Position numbers and translations under genes: made by a program. Shown here in pieces: positions 1 through 9,352 of a stretch of DNA of 64,000 nucleotides. The stretch spans positions 930,001 through 994,000 of the forward strand of contig NZ_FQXB01000001.1 of the NCBI RefSeq assembly GCF_900129845.1, read 5' to 3'. How positions within the stretch are numbered: position 1 is the stretch's first letter; every line of letters starts with the position of its first letter. The notes under the pieces were generated by a model, which made no database searches, was not told where the DNA came from, and saw only the letters and a program-made list of their open reading frames with translations. Source of the DNA: Cognatiyoonia sediminum. Its GTDB lineage: Bacteria > Pseudomonadota > Alphaproteobacteria > Rhodobacterales > Rhodobacteraceae.

Positions 1-232
1 GCGATTTCACCCCGTCTGCATGGCTGGCATACAGAAGCTCATCGGGATCAGCGTCTATTTCGCCAGCCTCCGCCTCTTGCAGCCCAGCGAGCGTGCGCAA
101 CAGTGACGTCTTGCCGACCCCGTTGGGGCCACGAAGGATAAGCGCTTCGCCCGCAGGAACATCAATACTGACGCATTCTAGCAAAGGCAAACCACCGCGG
201 GAAATTGTGAGATTTCGAACCGATAGTGTCAT
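1..232 (-). CDS. ccmA: Heme exporter ATP-binding protein CcmA (N-terminal part, cut by window edge)
   Basis: This is the ATPase subunit of the CcmABCD system, which acts at the inner membrane in cytochrome c maturation by releasing the heme-loaded chaperone CcmE. Only the first 77 codons are present; the rest lies left of the window. The reading frame starts with ATG at 230-232 and shows the Walker A loop GPNGVGKT at residues 35-42, preceded by the short antiparallel strands of an ABC domain. The run YASHADGVK near the edge is typical of CcmA at this position. It follows the Mth938-like gene after 32 bases in the same direction, the usual order sec - Mth938 - ccm in Rhodobacteraceae. The CcmA rather than generic ABC call rests on that motif and on context. 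Confidence 0.85.
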   Translation of the reverse strand, partial: MTLSVRNLTISRGGLPLLECVSIDVPAGEALILRGPNGVGKTSLLRTLAGLQEAEAGEIDADPDELLYASHADGVKS

Positions 233-264
233 GCGTTGGAACCTACCGCGCCGCGCCTAACCAA

Positions 265-618
265 TCAAACCGGCAAAAGCGCCAGCGCCACACGACGCCC
301 TTCGCTCAGCAAGACGTTGTAGGTTCGACACGCGGCTGGTGATGGCATCGCCTCCACCCCTATGCCGGCGTCGTCAAAAACAGATCGGAAATCAGCAGGC
401 ATATGCGCAATCTCTTTGCCTGTCCCCACGAAGATCACATCAACGTCGGCCATCGCGTCCAAAAGCGTCTGAGTGTCTTCGTAGCCGCCCCACGAAGTCA
501 CGCCAGATGGCAACACAGCCGTTGCGCCTTCGAAGACCTTTCCGCCAATTCGAAAGAACCCCGGACCGTAGCCGTCAATCGGCTGACTGTCGTTATATTC
601 GACCTCATTCAGGCGCAT
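265..618 (-). CDS. Mth938-like domain protein
   Basis: A 117-residue single-domain protein of the Mth938/NDUFAF3-like family, a small alpha/beta fold. The glycine-rich stretch GYGPGFFRIGG (about residues 17-27) and the central DVIFVGTGKE strand-loop are characteristic. The human relative NDUFAF3 is a complex I assembly factor; the bacterial role is not established. Its ATG overlaps the secF stop codon by one base (TGATG), so it is probably translationally coupled to secF and belongs to the yajC-secDF operon. The family is confident; the function is open. Confidence 0.88.
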   Translation of the reverse strand: MRLNEVEYNDSQPIDGYGPGFFRIGGKVFEGATAVLPSGVTSWGGYEDTQTLLDAMADVDVIFVGTGKEIAHMPADFRSVFDDAGIGVEAMPSPAACRTYNVLLSEGRRVALALLPV

Positions 619-1586
619 CAGGCGTCAATGTCTCCATAGCGCGTGCCAGCCGCAACGGCCTTCTTTGACCAATCGCGCTTAACGCCAAGGACCAAAAGAA
701 TCGCGGTTGCCACAAAGATCGACGAATAGGTCCCGATCAAAACGCCCCACATCATTGCAAAGACGAACCCGCGGATCACATCGCCGCCGAGGATAAAGAG
801 CGACAGCAGCGCGAGCATCGTTGTCACAGATGTCATCAATGTCCGTGACAGTGTTTCGTTGATCGAGATGTTCAGAACGTCCTTGAGGTCTTTCTTTTTG
901 TACTTCCTCAGGTTCTCGCGCACGCGGTCGTAAACAATCACCGTGTCGTTGATCGAATAGCCCACAATCGTCAGGATCGCCGCGATGATAGCCAGATCGA
1001 ATTTGATTTGAAGCTCAGAGAAGACACCGACCGTCAATACAACGTCATGAACAAGTGCAAGAACCGCCCCGACAGCGAACTGCCATTCAAACCTTAGCCA
1101 GATGTAAAGAAGGATCGCCAAGACCGCCAAAGCAACCGCAATAAAGGCGGTTTGGATCAACTCTCCCGAGACCTTCGGGCCAACGGATTCAACAGCGGTG
1201 AACGTCAGTGTGGGGTCCATCGCCTGCAACGCCGTTTGAACCTGACCAATTGTTTCGTTGGTCACGCTTTCTTCGCCTTCTTGGGCTTGGATTCGGATCA
1301 TTGCGACGTTTTGGTTTTCTTCGAAACTCGGATCGAAAACCTCGGTGATGGAGACATCCCCAAGTTCCAAGGGTTCAATCGCGTCTCGGTATTCCGACAC
1401 AACGATTGGCGCTTCCGCTTGCGTACGGATGCTTGTGCCGCCTTGGAAGTCGATCCCGAAATTCAGCCCTTGCACCATGAAAGACACGACCGCCAGAACC
1501 ATCATGAATCCGGAAATACCCAGCCACAATTTCGCGCGGCTGAAGAAATCGATGTTTGTACCCTGTTTGACCAGTCTTAGTCGCAT
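618..1586 (-). CDS. secF: Protein translocase subunit SecF
   Basis: SecF, 322 residues, is an inner-membrane RND-superfamily protein that works with SecD and YajC to use the proton gradient during late steps of Sec export. It has an N-terminal membrane segment (about residues 20-39), the conserved GIDFQGGT at 44-51, a periplasmic domain, and five C-terminal membrane segments with GYSINDTVIVYDRVREN in the proton-path region. An upstream ATG at 1622 is in frame. I chose 1586 because it lies one base after the secD stop, has GAGG at a proper distance, and gives the usual SecF N-terminus. It is part of the yajC-secD-secF operon. Confidence 0.95.
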   Translation of the reverse strand: MRLRLVKQGTNIDFFSRAKLWLGISGFMMVLAVVSFMVQGLNFGIDFQGGTSIRTQAEAPIVVSEYRDAIEPLELGDVSITEVFDPSFEENQNVAMIRIQAQEGEESVTNETIGQVQTALQAMDPTLTFTAVESVGPKVSGELIQTAFIAVALAVLAILLYIWLRFEWQFAVGAVLALVHDVVLTVGVFSELQIKFDLAIIAAILTIVGYSINDTVIVYDRVRENLRKYKKKDLKDVLNISINETLSRTLMTSVTTMLALLSLFILGGDVIRGFVFAMMWGVLIGTYSSIFVATAILLVLGVKRDWSKKAVAAGTRYGDIDA

Positions 1587-1587
1587 A

Positions 1588-3234
1588 TCAAACCTCGATC
1601 GTTTTCGGACGACGCCGCGCAAACCAAATGGCGATCAAGGCGCGGGTGACAAAGATTGCAGTAAAGAGCGACGTGATAATGCCCAATCCCAAGGTAATCG
1701 CGAATCCACGTACCGGCCCTGACCCCATAACGAAAAGGATCGTCGCGGTAATGAAGGTCGTTATGTTCGCATCCAAAATCGACGACAGCGCTTTCTCGTA
1801 TCCGAGTTCAATGGCACGCGCGGGGCCCTTGGCGGTTCGCAATTCTTCTCGGATGCGCTCAAACACGATCACATTGGCGTCGACCGCCATACCAATCGTC
1901 AACACTATCCCCGCGATACCAGGCAGTGTGAGCGTTGCGCCAATCAACGAAAGTAGCCCGAAAATCAGAGCCACGTTGACGATCAAGGCCACGTTCGCGA
2001 ACAGACCGAAAAGCCCGTAACTGAGGAACATAAAGATGAGCACCATGATCCCGGCGACGATACAGGCGATTTGCCCGGCGTCGATACTGTCTTGACCAAG
2101 CTCAGGACCAATTGTTCGCTCTTCAAGGAACTCCAATTCCGCAGGCAACGCCCCTGCCCGCAATAGGACCGCAAGATTGGTGCTTTCCTCGACCGAGAAG
2201 TTTCCGGTGATGATCCCCGATCCACCAGCAATATGGCTTTGAATGGTCGGAGCCGAAATCACTTCATCGTCGAGCACAATCGCAAAAGGCTGACCGATGT
2301 TTTCAAGCGTATAATCCCCGAATTTCCGAGCACCACTAACGTTGAACCTGAAGTTTACCGCAGGGCTACCATTCTGATCGAACGATGGCTGGGCATCGAC
2401 AAGTTCTTCGCCCGAGACAACAGGCGTGCGTTCAAGAACGTAATAGACGCTGGGCTCAACACCATCTGGGGTCGCTTCTGGAAGGATTTCATTGCCCGGG
2501 CCAGCGATCCCATCCGGACTACTCGCAATGGACACAACCGGTTGGAAGTTCAACTGAGCCGTCGTGCCAATGATGTCTTTGACTTCCTGCGCAGAGCCAA
2601 CCCCCGGGACCTGTACCAAAATCCGTTCGGCACCCTGACGCTGAATCGTGGGTTCACGTGTCCCAACCTCATCAATCCGGCGACGAATGATCTCCAACGA
2701 TTGCTGCATGGTGCGTTCGTTAATGTTGGCCTTCTCAGCCTCAGAGAGCTCAACAGTGACAAAGTTACTGCCACGGGTCACCTCGATATCGCTGGCCCCT
2801 ACGCCAGTCAGCGATTGCACCGGACGCGCCAATCCCCGAATGATCTCGACCGCACGATCGATACCATCCGTTTCTTGGAACTGAATGCGCAATGTCGCAG
2901 GCGGTGCATCGGCACTTTGACGGAAAGGACCAATAGTTGCGCGCTCGGCACCCAAAGCCTGACGAATTTCCGGCCAGAGCGACTCGATGAGCGTTTCATG
3001 CGCGTCTTCGACTTGCACTTCGGCCAACAAATGCGCGCCACCGCGCAAGTCTAGGCCAAGGTTCACCAAGCCTGATGGAAGGAACGACGGCCAACCCGTC
3101 GCCTCTTCGCCAGCTTCAACGGCATCGTTGTAGCTTTCAACTTGGCCATAAAACCCGTTGGGTAAAGCAAGCAAAAGGCCGACCACCACGGTCAGCCAAA
3201 TCATCACTTGCTTGGTGGCAGAGATATGAAGCAT
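1588..3234 (-). CDS. secD: Protein translocase subunit SecD
   Basis: SecD, 548 residues, is the partner of SecF in Sec-dependent export. It shows an N-terminal membrane helix (about 10-28), the conserved NLGLDLRGGAHLL motif near residues 58-70, the large periplasmic P1 region, and a C-terminal six-helix RND-type domain with GMAVDANVIVFERIREEL. In size and domain order it is an ordinary alphaproteobacterial SecD. The yajC stop is 21 bases upstream and secF starts one base after its own stop, so the three genes form one transcription unit. Confidence 0.96.
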   Translation of the reverse strand: MLHISATKQVMIWLTVVVGLLLALPNGFYGQVESYNDAVEAGEEATGWPSFLPSGLVNLGLDLRGGAHLLAEVQVEDAHETLIESLWPEIRQALGAERATIGPFRQSADAPPATLRIQFQETDGIDRAVEIIRGLARPVQSLTGVGASDIEVTRGSNFVTVELSEAEKANINERTMQQSLEIIRRRIDEVGTREPTIQRQGAERILVQVPGVGSAQEVKDIIGTTAQLNFQPVVSIASSPDGIAGPGNEILPEATPDGVEPSVYYVLERTPVVSGEELVDAQPSFDQNGSPAVNFRFNVSGARKFGDYTLENIGQPFAIVLDDEVISAPTIQSHIAGGSGIITGNFSVEESTNLAVLLRAGALPAELEFLEERTIGPELGQDSIDAGQIACIVAGIMVLIFMFLSYGLFGLFANVALIVNVALIFGLLSLIGATLTLPGIAGIVLTIGMAVDANVIVFERIREELRTAKGPARAIELGYEKALSSILDANITTFITATILFVMGSGPVRGFAITLGLGIITSLFTAIFVTRALIAIWFARRRPKTIEV

Positions 3235-3255
3235 CTAGTGCCCCTTAGATCAGAA

Positions 3256-3537
3256 TTACTTTGCAGGCTCAGTCTTGTTTTCGACGTTCGCGATCGTGGA
3301 TTGAACCACCTTGATGGTGACACCCTGAGCGATCTCAACTTCGATCTCGTTCTCGCCTTCTTTGACCTTGGTCACTTTGCCTTTGATGCCGCCTTGCGTC
3401 ACAACCCGATCCCCGCGACGTAGGGCCGCAACCATGGCCTGATGCTCTTTCATCTTCTTCTGCTGTGGGCGGATCAGAAGGAAGTACATGATCCCGAAAA
3501 TCAGAATAAGAGGAATGATTGATTGAATGCCTTCCAT
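3256..3537 (-). CDS. yajC: Preprotein translocase subunit YajC
   Basis: YajC, 93 residues, is a small single-pass inner-membrane component of the SecDF-YajC complex. One hydrophobic segment spans about residues 6-23 and is followed directly by the family motif RPQQKKMKEH. A short cytoplasmic beta-rich tail follows with GDRVVTQGGIKG. It is the first gene of the minus-strand operon, so the operon promoter should lie in 3538-3679, the space shared with the divergent protease gene. No convincing -35/-10 pair stands out there. Confidence 0.95.
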   Translation of the reverse strand: MEGIQSIIPLILIFGIMYFLLIRPQQKKMKEHQAMVAALRRGDRVVTQGGIKGKVTKVKEGENEIEVEIAQGVTIKVVQSTIANVENKTEPAK

Positions 3538-3679
3538 GGTGGGTCCTATCCTTGGTCTTAGTTCGGCGCAAAGGCCTTGAGTGGAGGTCGCGGCACACTA
3601 TGAGCGCGGCCTCAAAATAGCAACGCTGCTCACTGGTTTTTTGCTTCCCACCGATGTGTTTAGGTGCATATGGTGCCTT

Positions 3680-4390
3680 ATGATCAAACCGTCAATCTTG
3701 GCAATCGCGTTAATCTGCCTATTCGTAGGCCCATCTGTGGTTTCAGCTCAGCAAGTTACGCGGCTGACCCCTACTCAACAGGCGCCTTGGGCAGCCGTTG
3801 GTCAATTGGTGAAAGGCAGGATCGGCACACAAAGTGTATGCACGGCAACTCTGGTGGCACCTGACGTGATTTTGACGGCTGCGCACTGCGTAAATGGCGC
3901 AAAGAACGAAACACCGAGCGGCCTGCGCCAATACACGTTTGCTGCCGGATGGAACAAAGGTGAGGCATTTGCGACGCGTTCGATCTCTGAAATCATCGTT
4001 CCTCGCAGTTATGTCCCTGGGGGCGAAGATCGGCTTCGAAACCTAAACAGCGATTGGGCTCTTGTCCGCTTGAGCGACCCAATAACCAATATCGAACCAG
4101 TACCCATCGTGCCGCTACCCGGACCTTGGGAAACGGTCTATTTCCTAACCTACAGCAACGCCGAACCGGACACACCTTATCTTACCAGCGGTTGCGCGCA
4201 TCGAACACTTGAAGAAGGCCCGCTTCAAATCGCATGCCCCGTTAGCAGTGGAAACTCCGGTGCCGCTGTGTTTGTTGGCCAGCCTGATAACCCGCAAATC
4301 GTAGCGGTTATTGCGGCCAAAGCGCAGAACAACGCATTCGCCGTCGTTCCCGGAGAAGAGTTACTTTCTCGGATCGAAAGTCTTCAGTAA
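3680..4390 (+). CDS. Secreted trypsin-like serine protease
   Basis: A 236-residue protein with an N-terminal signal peptide (hydrophobic residues 5-20, likely cleavage after VVSA at 23) and a chymotrypsin-fold S1 domain. All three catalytic residues are visible: His69 in TAAHC, Asp125 in NSDWALV, and Ser193 in SSGNSGAAV. The serine motif has GNSGAA rather than GDSGGP, as in many bacterial V8-like or S1 family proteases. The reading frame is open further upstream to 3581, but the ATG at 3680 places the signal peptide at the N-terminus. It stands alone, divergent from yajC. The substrate is unknown; export to the periplasm or medium is inferred from the signal peptide. Confidence 0.85.
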   Translation: MIKPSILAIALICLFVGPSVVSAQQVTRLTPTQQAPWAAVGQLVKGRIGTQSVCTATLVAPDVILTAAHCVNGAKNETPSGLRQYTFAAGWNKGEAFATRSISEIIVPRSYVPGGEDRLRNLNSDWALVRLSDPITNIEPVPIVPLPGPWETVYFLTYSNAEPDTPYLTSGCAHRTLEEGPLQIACPVSSGNSGAAVFVGQPDNPQIVAVIAAKAQNNAFAVVPGEELLSRIESLQ

Positions 4391-4395
4391 GAAAC

Positions 4396-4418
4396 AGCTT
4401 CATTTCACCGAAGCTTTT
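4396..4418 (+). terminator. Weak hairpin after the protease gene
   Basis: The 6-bp stem AGCTTC/GAAGCT (4396-4401 and 4410-4415) has an 8-base loop and is followed by TTT. It lies 5 bases after the protease stop codon. The stem is short and the U-run poor, so it is at best a weak terminator. Confidence 0.35.
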
Positions 4419-4458
4419 GGGCATATGACCCCCACATCGACAACCAAGGAGAAGACCG

Positions 4459-5751
4459 ATGCACGATATTCGCGCGATCCGTGACAACCCCGCTGCTTTT
4501 GACGCAGCTTTGTCTCGTCGTGGAGTTGCAGCATCCTCCTCCGACATTCTTGCAATCGACGGCGAGCGCCGCGCCGCAATCCAAGCCGCTGAAGCCGCAC
4601 AAGCTGAAGCCAACAAAGCCGCCAAAGAAGTTGGCGCGGCTAAAGGTCGAGGCGATGAAGCCGAATTCGAACGCCTCCGTGCTTTGGTCGGCGCCAAGAA
4701 ATCCGAAATCGCAGAGCTCAACGACAAGGCCAAAGAGCTGGACGTTCAACTGAACGACCTGCTTATGGGTATTCCGAACCTGCCTTACGATGACGTGCCA
4801 AACGGTGAAGATGAAGACGACAACGTCGAAATCCGCCGTCATGGCAACCCGCGCAATTTCGATTTCGACCCCGTTGAACACTACGAAATTGCCGGCGTTC
4901 AAGACGGTATGGATTTCGAAACCGCCGCCAAACTCTCTGGCAGTCGTTTCGTATTGCTCTCTGGCGCGGTAGCCCGTCTTCACCGTGCACTGGCGCAGTT
5001 CATGCTCGACACTCACGTCGAAGAAAACGGGTTGTCCGAAACGATCACTCCCGTCCTCGTCCGAGAAGACATGATGTATGGTACAGGGCAACTGCCAAAG
5101 TTTGGCGAAGACAGTTACCAAACAACAAACGGCTGGTGGCTCATCCCGACTGCAGAAGTCACGCTGACAAACATCGTCAATGGCTCGACGGTGGAAGAGA
5201 GCTATCTGCCACGCCGATACGTCGCGCACACACAGTGTTTCCGGTCCGAGGCGGGATCAGCCGGGCGTGACACGTCAGGCATGCTGCGCCAGCACCAGTT
5301 TGAGAAAGTCGAGATGGTTACAGTCTGCCATCCGGAGCAATCGGAAGCAGAACACGAACGCATGACAAAATGCGCCGAAGGGATCTTGGAAAAGTTAGAG
5401 TTGCCCTATCGTACCGTCGTCCTTTGCACTGGCGACATGGGTGCCGGCGCGCGACGCACTCATGACATCGAAGTTTGGCTTCCCGGTCAGAATACCTACC
5501 GCGAAATCTCATCGGTTTCGACGTGTGGAGATTATCAGGCACGCCGGATGAACGCGCGTTTCAAACCATCCGAAGGCGGCAAGCCTGAATTTCTTCACAC
5601 TCTAAACGGTTCAGGCCTTGCCGTTGGCCGCGCGCTTATTTCTGTTTTGGAGAATGGGCAGCAGGCGGATGGGTCCGTTGACCTGCCGAGTGCGCTGTAC
5701 CCCTATTTGAGAGGCAAGACTCGGATCACGGCAGAGGGTGCGTTGGAATAA
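4459..5751 (+). CDS. serS: Seryl-tRNA synthetase
   Basis: SerS, 430 residues, is the class II aminoacyl-tRNA synthetase that charges tRNA-Ser (and tRNA-Sec where present) with serine in the cytoplasm. It begins [15 protein letters not shown] and has the N-terminal long coiled-coil arm (about residues 25-105). The catalytic core follows with motif 2 ([21 protein letters not shown]) and motif 3 ([16 protein letters not shown]). The length is normal. The sequence AAGGAGAAG is the Shine-Dalgarno, 7-8 bases before the ATG. The gene is monocistronic and ends in a strong bidirectional terminator. Confidence 0.97.
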   Translation: MHDIRAIRDNPAAFDAALSRRGVAASSSDILAIDGERRAAIQAAEAAQAEANKAAKEVGAAKGRGDEAEFERLRALVGAKKSEIAELNDKAKELDVQLNDLLMGIPNLPYDDVPNGEDEDDNVEIRRHGNPRNFDFDPVEHYEIAGVQDGMDFETAAKLSGSRFVLLSGAVARLHRALAQFMLDTHVEENGLSETITPVLVREDMMYGTGQLPKFGEDSYQTTNGWWLIPTAEVTLTNIVNGSTVEESYLPRRYVAHTQCFRSEAGSAGRDTSGMLRQHQFEKVEMVTVCHPEQSEAEHERMTKCAEGILEKLELPYRTVVLCTGDMGAGARRTHDIEVWLPGQNTYREISSVSTCGDYQARRMNARFKPSEGGKPEFLHTLNGSGLAVGRALISVLENGQQADGSVDLPSALYPYLRGKTRITAEGALE

Positions 5752-5755
5752 ACAC

Positions 5756-5779
5756 AAAGCCGAGGGTATCCTCGGCTTT
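5756..5779. terminator. Bidirectional rho-independent terminator between serS and the DUF2235 gene
   Basis: A perfect 10-bp stem AAAGCCGAGG / CCTCGGCTTT with loop GTAT sits between the convergent stop codons of serS (5751) and the DUF2235 gene (5781). The A-tract and T-tract on the two arms let it work in both directions. Confidence 0.9.
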
Positions 5780-5780
5780 C

Positions 5781-7022
5781 TTAGTCTCGCGGACGCAATC
5801 CGTCGTCTAAATCATGCGTTGGGCCGCCATCACGCGCGATCATCTGACCTCGTAAGTCGCCCCATTCCGCTTCGCTCAGGTCGTAAAGCTCGTGGTAAAT
5901 TTGGTCCAACGACTTAGGTCGGTATTCATCATCCAATTGGAACCGATCCACAGCGGCAAGCGATAGGTTTTCAATATCGCTTGGCCCTTCTCGATCTTTC
6001 TTGGATTGCTGCAAGACCCAGTTCACTGCTCCTACTGGACCGAATTTATTGTCCAGTTTTTCCAGAACCGAAAAACGCCAAGCCTGCCTGTCGAAATCTT
6101 CCCAACTGATCGATAGACCCGCATCAACCGCCCCCTGTGCAATCCAATGCATCGTTATCGAAGACAGGCCAATCCGACGCCCCCCGCCCCCGACAGACCC
6201 ATGATTTCCGGGAAACCATTGCTGAAGGAATGGCTTGCGCTGTTTCGGTCCTTTCGCGGAAAGGGTCGGTTCATTCAGCCGATCAAGATTGGACCACGGG
6301 TGGGCTGGAAACGACGACCGTCGCTCATCGAGAGAAATGGCGTGTCGAGCCGAAAGCACGGACGAAGACAATTCGGCGTCATGAAATTCATATTTTTGAT
6401 TAAACGACTTCGCGAAAGGCGCCCACTTTGGCACGCCCAAGGCGCTTACCGTATCCCAGACACCCACGTAATCTACATATAAGCGGATCGCTTCGGTATT
6501 TCCCCGCTCGCGACGCCACTTGAACTCCTTGTCGCTCGTCGCCGTGTAGGGCGCAAAACTCTCACGAAATTCATAGCTGGAGGGGTCCTCGGGATGCGTG
6601 GCCCCGCTCCGATCCACATAACGCGCAACCGCTTCCGGTATGCGGTCCAAATGGCTACGAGGCGCGATACCGCAGCTTCGGATCAACCCAACCAAGGACC
6701 GCGCCGCGAATGCGCCGCGCGAAAACCCAAAAACATAAACCTCATCTCCCGGTTCATAGGCATAGACCAAGCGGCGATAGACGTTTTCCATCAAAGCAAG
6801 GCTGCCCCACCCGAATCCACCGCCAAACCAACGATCAAGCTTGCGTGCCAGCCAGGTACTTCCCTCACCCGACCCAACTCCGGCGGTGTAGATGACATAC
6901 TGAGGAACGTTCGTTTTTCGGTCGTAATGATGCACGCAACGCGACAGTCTGAGCACGTTGGTCGGATGCTGCGCGTCGGGGCGATTCCATGTCCCATCAA
7001 TGAAAATTGCTATTCGTTTCAT
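5781..7022 (-). CDS. DUF2235 (Tle1-like) alpha/beta hydrolase
   Basis: A 413-residue protein with the DUF2235 hydrolase domain. The N-terminal FIDGTWN strand (residues 7-13) is the family hallmark, and the nucleophile elbow GFSRG falls at 99-103, so Ser101 is the likely catalytic serine. The family includes the type VI secretion phospholipase effector Tle1, but many members are cytoplasmic proteins of unknown substrate. No signal peptide and no secretion or immunity genes are seen next to it, so an effector role is not supported here. The frame opens at 7037; I chose the ATG at 7022 because AGG precedes it at 9-10 bases and MKRIAIFIDG is the typical start. It converges on serS. Confidence 0.82.
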   Translation of the reverse strand: MKRIAIFIDGTWNRPDAQHPTNVLRLSRCVHHYDRKTNVPQYVIYTAGVGSGEGSTWLARKLDRWFGGGFGWGSLALMENVYRRLVYAYEPGDEVYVFGFSRGAFAARSLVGLIRSCGIAPRSHLDRIPEAVARYVDRSGATHPEDPSSYEFRESFAPYTATSDKEFKWRRERGNTEAIRLYVDYVGVWDTVSALGVPKWAPFAKSFNQKYEFHDAELSSSVLSARHAISLDERRSSFPAHPWSNLDRLNEPTLSAKGPKQRKPFLQQWFPGNHGSVGGGGRRIGLSSITMHWIAQGAVDAGLSISWEDFDRQAWRFSVLEKLDNKFGPVGAVNWVLQQSKKDREGPSDIENLSLAAVDRFQLDDEYRPKSLDQIYHELYDLSEAEWGDLRGQMIARDGGPTHDLDDGLRPRD

Positions 7023-7209
7023 AGATTCAGCCTGCAATCCCTGCCCGCATCAAACAAGTCGGGGTTTCCATGCCCTTGGGCATCGTATGAGGCACGATGT
7101 TGCACGTAAGCCTCAATCGTCACCCGAACCGTCAAACAAAGACACAATCTCACCACCTTCAAATGCTAGAAAGCCCGCAATAACGATCAAAAACAAAACG
7201 AGTAGTGCA

Positions 7210-7809
7210 ATGAAAACCCTAGCGAAAGCGCTTTGCTTTACCGCTCTTGCGGCCTGTTCCACGTCATTTGAGACGGACTTCGCACAACCTTTGAGCCCCG
7301 ATGTCACACGCGGTTGGAACGTTGTGGGCGTTTCTGTCAGCGTGCCAGATGAATTGACCGTCAGCGAAGAAAACTCATTCGTACCTGTCGCAGACATCGT
7401 GTGGCACGGCGATCCGCGTGGAGATCGGAAAGCCCAGGTCGCTGACATTGTAAGAGAAGGTGTCGCACGCGGTGCGAGCGAATTGAACGGACCACGCCCG
7501 GTGAACCTTAACGTGCAAGTCTCTGAATTTCATGGCGTAACTCCGATTGCCCGTGAGAAAGCACCCTCTGCTGTTCACAACATCACCTATTTCATCCAAG
7601 CAACAGACGCGCGCACGGGGGAAGTCATTTCTCCCCCTGAGCAGATCAAAGCTGATCTTGAAGCTTTAACGGGTTTCCAAGCCATTGAAGCAACGATTCA
7701 GGGCCGGACGCAGAAAGTCAGAGTGACCGAGCACATTGAAGCCGTTACCGAAGGCTGGCTCGGCATCGGACCGGACCCGCGCGGCACATTTGAAGGCCTA
7801 GGAAGATAG
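7210..7809 (+). CDS. DUF6778-type lipoprotein
   Basis: A 199-residue predicted lipoprotein. A signal peptide ends in the lipobox ALAAC, with Cys16 as the lipidated residue; the mature part follows with no further membrane segment. Residues such as GWNVVGVSVSVPDELTVSE are, as I remember, typical of a Rhodobacteraceae-restricted family of unknown function (DUF6778). The frame is open back to 6958, but the lipobox fixes the start at the ATG at 7210, although no strong Shine-Dalgarno precedes it. It converges on der, 40 bases away. Confidence 0.72.
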   Translation: MKTLAKALCFTALAACSTSFETDFAQPLSPDVTRGWNVVGVSVSVPDELTVSEENSFVPVADIVWHGDPRGDRKAQVADIVREGVARGASELNGPRPVNLNVQVSEFHGVTPIAREKAPSAVHNITYFIQATDARTGEVISPPEQIKADLEALTGFQAIEATIQGRTQKVRVTEHIEAVTEGWLGIGPDPRGTFEGLGR

Positions 7810-7824
7810 ACAAATCAATGCACT

Positions 7825-7851
7825 AGGTCGCGCACTTAACATACGCGACTT
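7825..7851. terminator. Possible hairpin between the lipoprotein gene and der
   Basis: AGGTCGCG and CGCGACTT form an 8-bp stem with one G-U pair and an 11-base loop, in the 40-base gap between convergent genes. It touches the der stop codon. No long T-run follows on either strand, so its activity as a terminator is doubtful. Confidence 0.3.
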
Positions 7852-9304
7852 AGTCTCCGCGGTTTGGCTTGAGGTGCTTAGACAATTTTGAAGGCTGTGA
7901 TTTCTTGCGGCCTTTATAAGGGTTCTTGTCGCCCTGATCTCTTAGTGTCAGGCGAATTGGCGTCCCTGGCATATCAAAGTCTTCCCGTAACCCATTGACA
8001 AGATAACGAGAATAACTCGCCGGCACCTGATCAGGAAACGACGTCATCACCACAAACGCTGGCGGTCTTGTCTTCACCTGAGTCATATAGCGCATCTTGA
8101 TCCGACGCCCGCCTGGCGCCGGTGGTGGGTGCTGCTCCAACATACCCGTCAGCCATCGGTTCAACTGCGCGGTCGTGACCCTGCGGTTCCACACTTCATG
8201 CGCGCGTATGATAGCTTGATGCAAACGCTCCAGACCCTTGCCAGTCTTCGCCGAAACCGTCACCAAAGGCGCGCCTCGCAGCTGCGGAAGCAGCCGTGCA
8301 AAATCTTCGCGCAGTTTCTTCAGTTTGATCTGCTTGTCGGTCTCGACGTCCCATTTGTTGACCGCCAAAACCACAGCCCGCCCCTCGCGCTCCGCCAAAT
8401 CCGCGATGCGCAAGTCTTGCTGCTCAAATGGAATTTCCACGTCCAAGAGAACGACCACAACTTCAGCGAACTTGACCGCACGCAAACCGTCCGTCACCGA
8501 AAGTTTCTCAATCTTTTCCTGAACTTTCGCCTTCTTACGCATCCCAGCGGTATCAAAAATCCGCATCGGTACGCCGTTCCAGTCTTTCTGAACAGAAATC
8601 GCGTCCCGAGTGATCCCAGCCTCTGGCCCCGTCAGCAGTCGCTCCTCGCCAATGATCTGGTTGATCAAAGTCGACTTTCCGGCATTGGGCCGCCCCACCA
8701 CCGCAATCTGCAGCGGTTTCGCATGTGTCGGTGTCCGGGGCGCATTAGGATCATCGTCGGACACATCGACATCAACCTCAGGTGCAGCCAATGCAGCTCG
8801 TTCTTCGTGGGCACCATGGATCGGACGCAGAGTGGCCAAAAGATCGCCCATGCCTTCGCCATGTTCCGCCGAGAGCCGTATCGGCTCACCAAGCCCGAGG
8901 GAATAGGCCTCTAGGATCGTAGCGTCCGCGGCGTGGCCCTCGCCCTTATTCGCCGCGAGGATCACATTCACATTCTTGCGCCGAAGGATGTCGGCAAAAA
9001 CTTCATCAGCAGGCAAAACCCCTTGCCGCGCGTCGATCATGAAAAGGCAAACATCAGCCATCTCAACAGCGCGTTCGGTCAAACGCCGCATCCGGCCTTG
9101 CAAGCTGTCATCCGTCGCTTCTTCAAGGCCGGCACTGTCAATAACGGTGAACCGCAGATCGGCTAGACGTGCCTCGCCTTCCCGCAAGTCACGCGTGACC
9201 CCGGGTTGGTCATCAACCAAAGCCAATTTCTTGCCAACCAAGCGGTTGAACAGTGTGGACTTACCAACATTGGGACGGCCAACAATGGCCAGCGTAAAAC
9301 TCAT
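7850..9304 (-). CDS. der: Ribosome biogenesis GTPase Der (EngA)
   Basis: Der, 484 residues, is an essential tandem-domain GTPase needed for maturation of the 50S subunit. Two G domains are visible: the first with [12 protein letters not shown] (residues 8-19) and the second with [13 protein letters not shown] (about 207-219). Each has its DxxG (DSAGL, DTAGM) and NKxD-like (AANKGE, VNKWD) motif. A C-terminal KH-like domain follows, with a basic tail. The acidic linker between the G domains is somewhat longer than in E. coli, common in alphaproteobacteria. It is third in a minus-strand set with the YfgM-like and BamB-like genes, the same order as in E. coli. Confidence 0.96.
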   Translation of the reverse strand: MSFTLAIVGRPNVGKSTLFNRLVGKKLALVDDQPGVTRDLREGEARLADLRFTVIDSAGLEEATDDSLQGRMRRLTERAVEMADVCLFMIDARQGVLPADEVFADILRRKNVNVILAANKGEGHAADATILEAYSLGLGEPIRLSAEHGEGMGDLLATLRPIHGAHEERAALAAPEVDVDVSDDDPNAPRTPTHAKPLQIAVVGRPNAGKSTLINQIIGEERLLTGPEAGITRDAISVQKDWNGVPMRIFDTAGMRKKAKVQEKIEKLSVTDGLRAVKFAEVVVVLLDVEIPFEQQDLRIADLAEREGRAVVLAVNKWDVETDKQIKLKKLREDFARLLPQLRGAPLVTVSAKTGKGLERLHQAIIRAHEVWNRRVTTAQLNRWLTGMLEQHPPPAPGGRRIKMRYMTQVKTRPPAFVVMTSFPDQVPASYSRYLVNGLREDFDMPGTPIRLTLRDQGDKNPYKGRKKSQPSKLSKHLKPNRGD

Positions 9305-9352
9305 CGATCCGATCCTGAAACGTCAGATGCGCGCCGATACACTAAAGTTTCA

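Noticed and set aside
2233-3054. Plus-strand 273-codon frame opposite secD
   Set aside because: Antisense shadow; no domain or ribosome site.
7113-7448. Minus-strand frame with a hydrophobic segment between the DUF2235 and lipoprotein genes
   Set aside because: The segment lies in an A+T-rich stretch, there is no start codon with ribosome site near the helix, and most of the frame is antisense to the lipoprotein gene.
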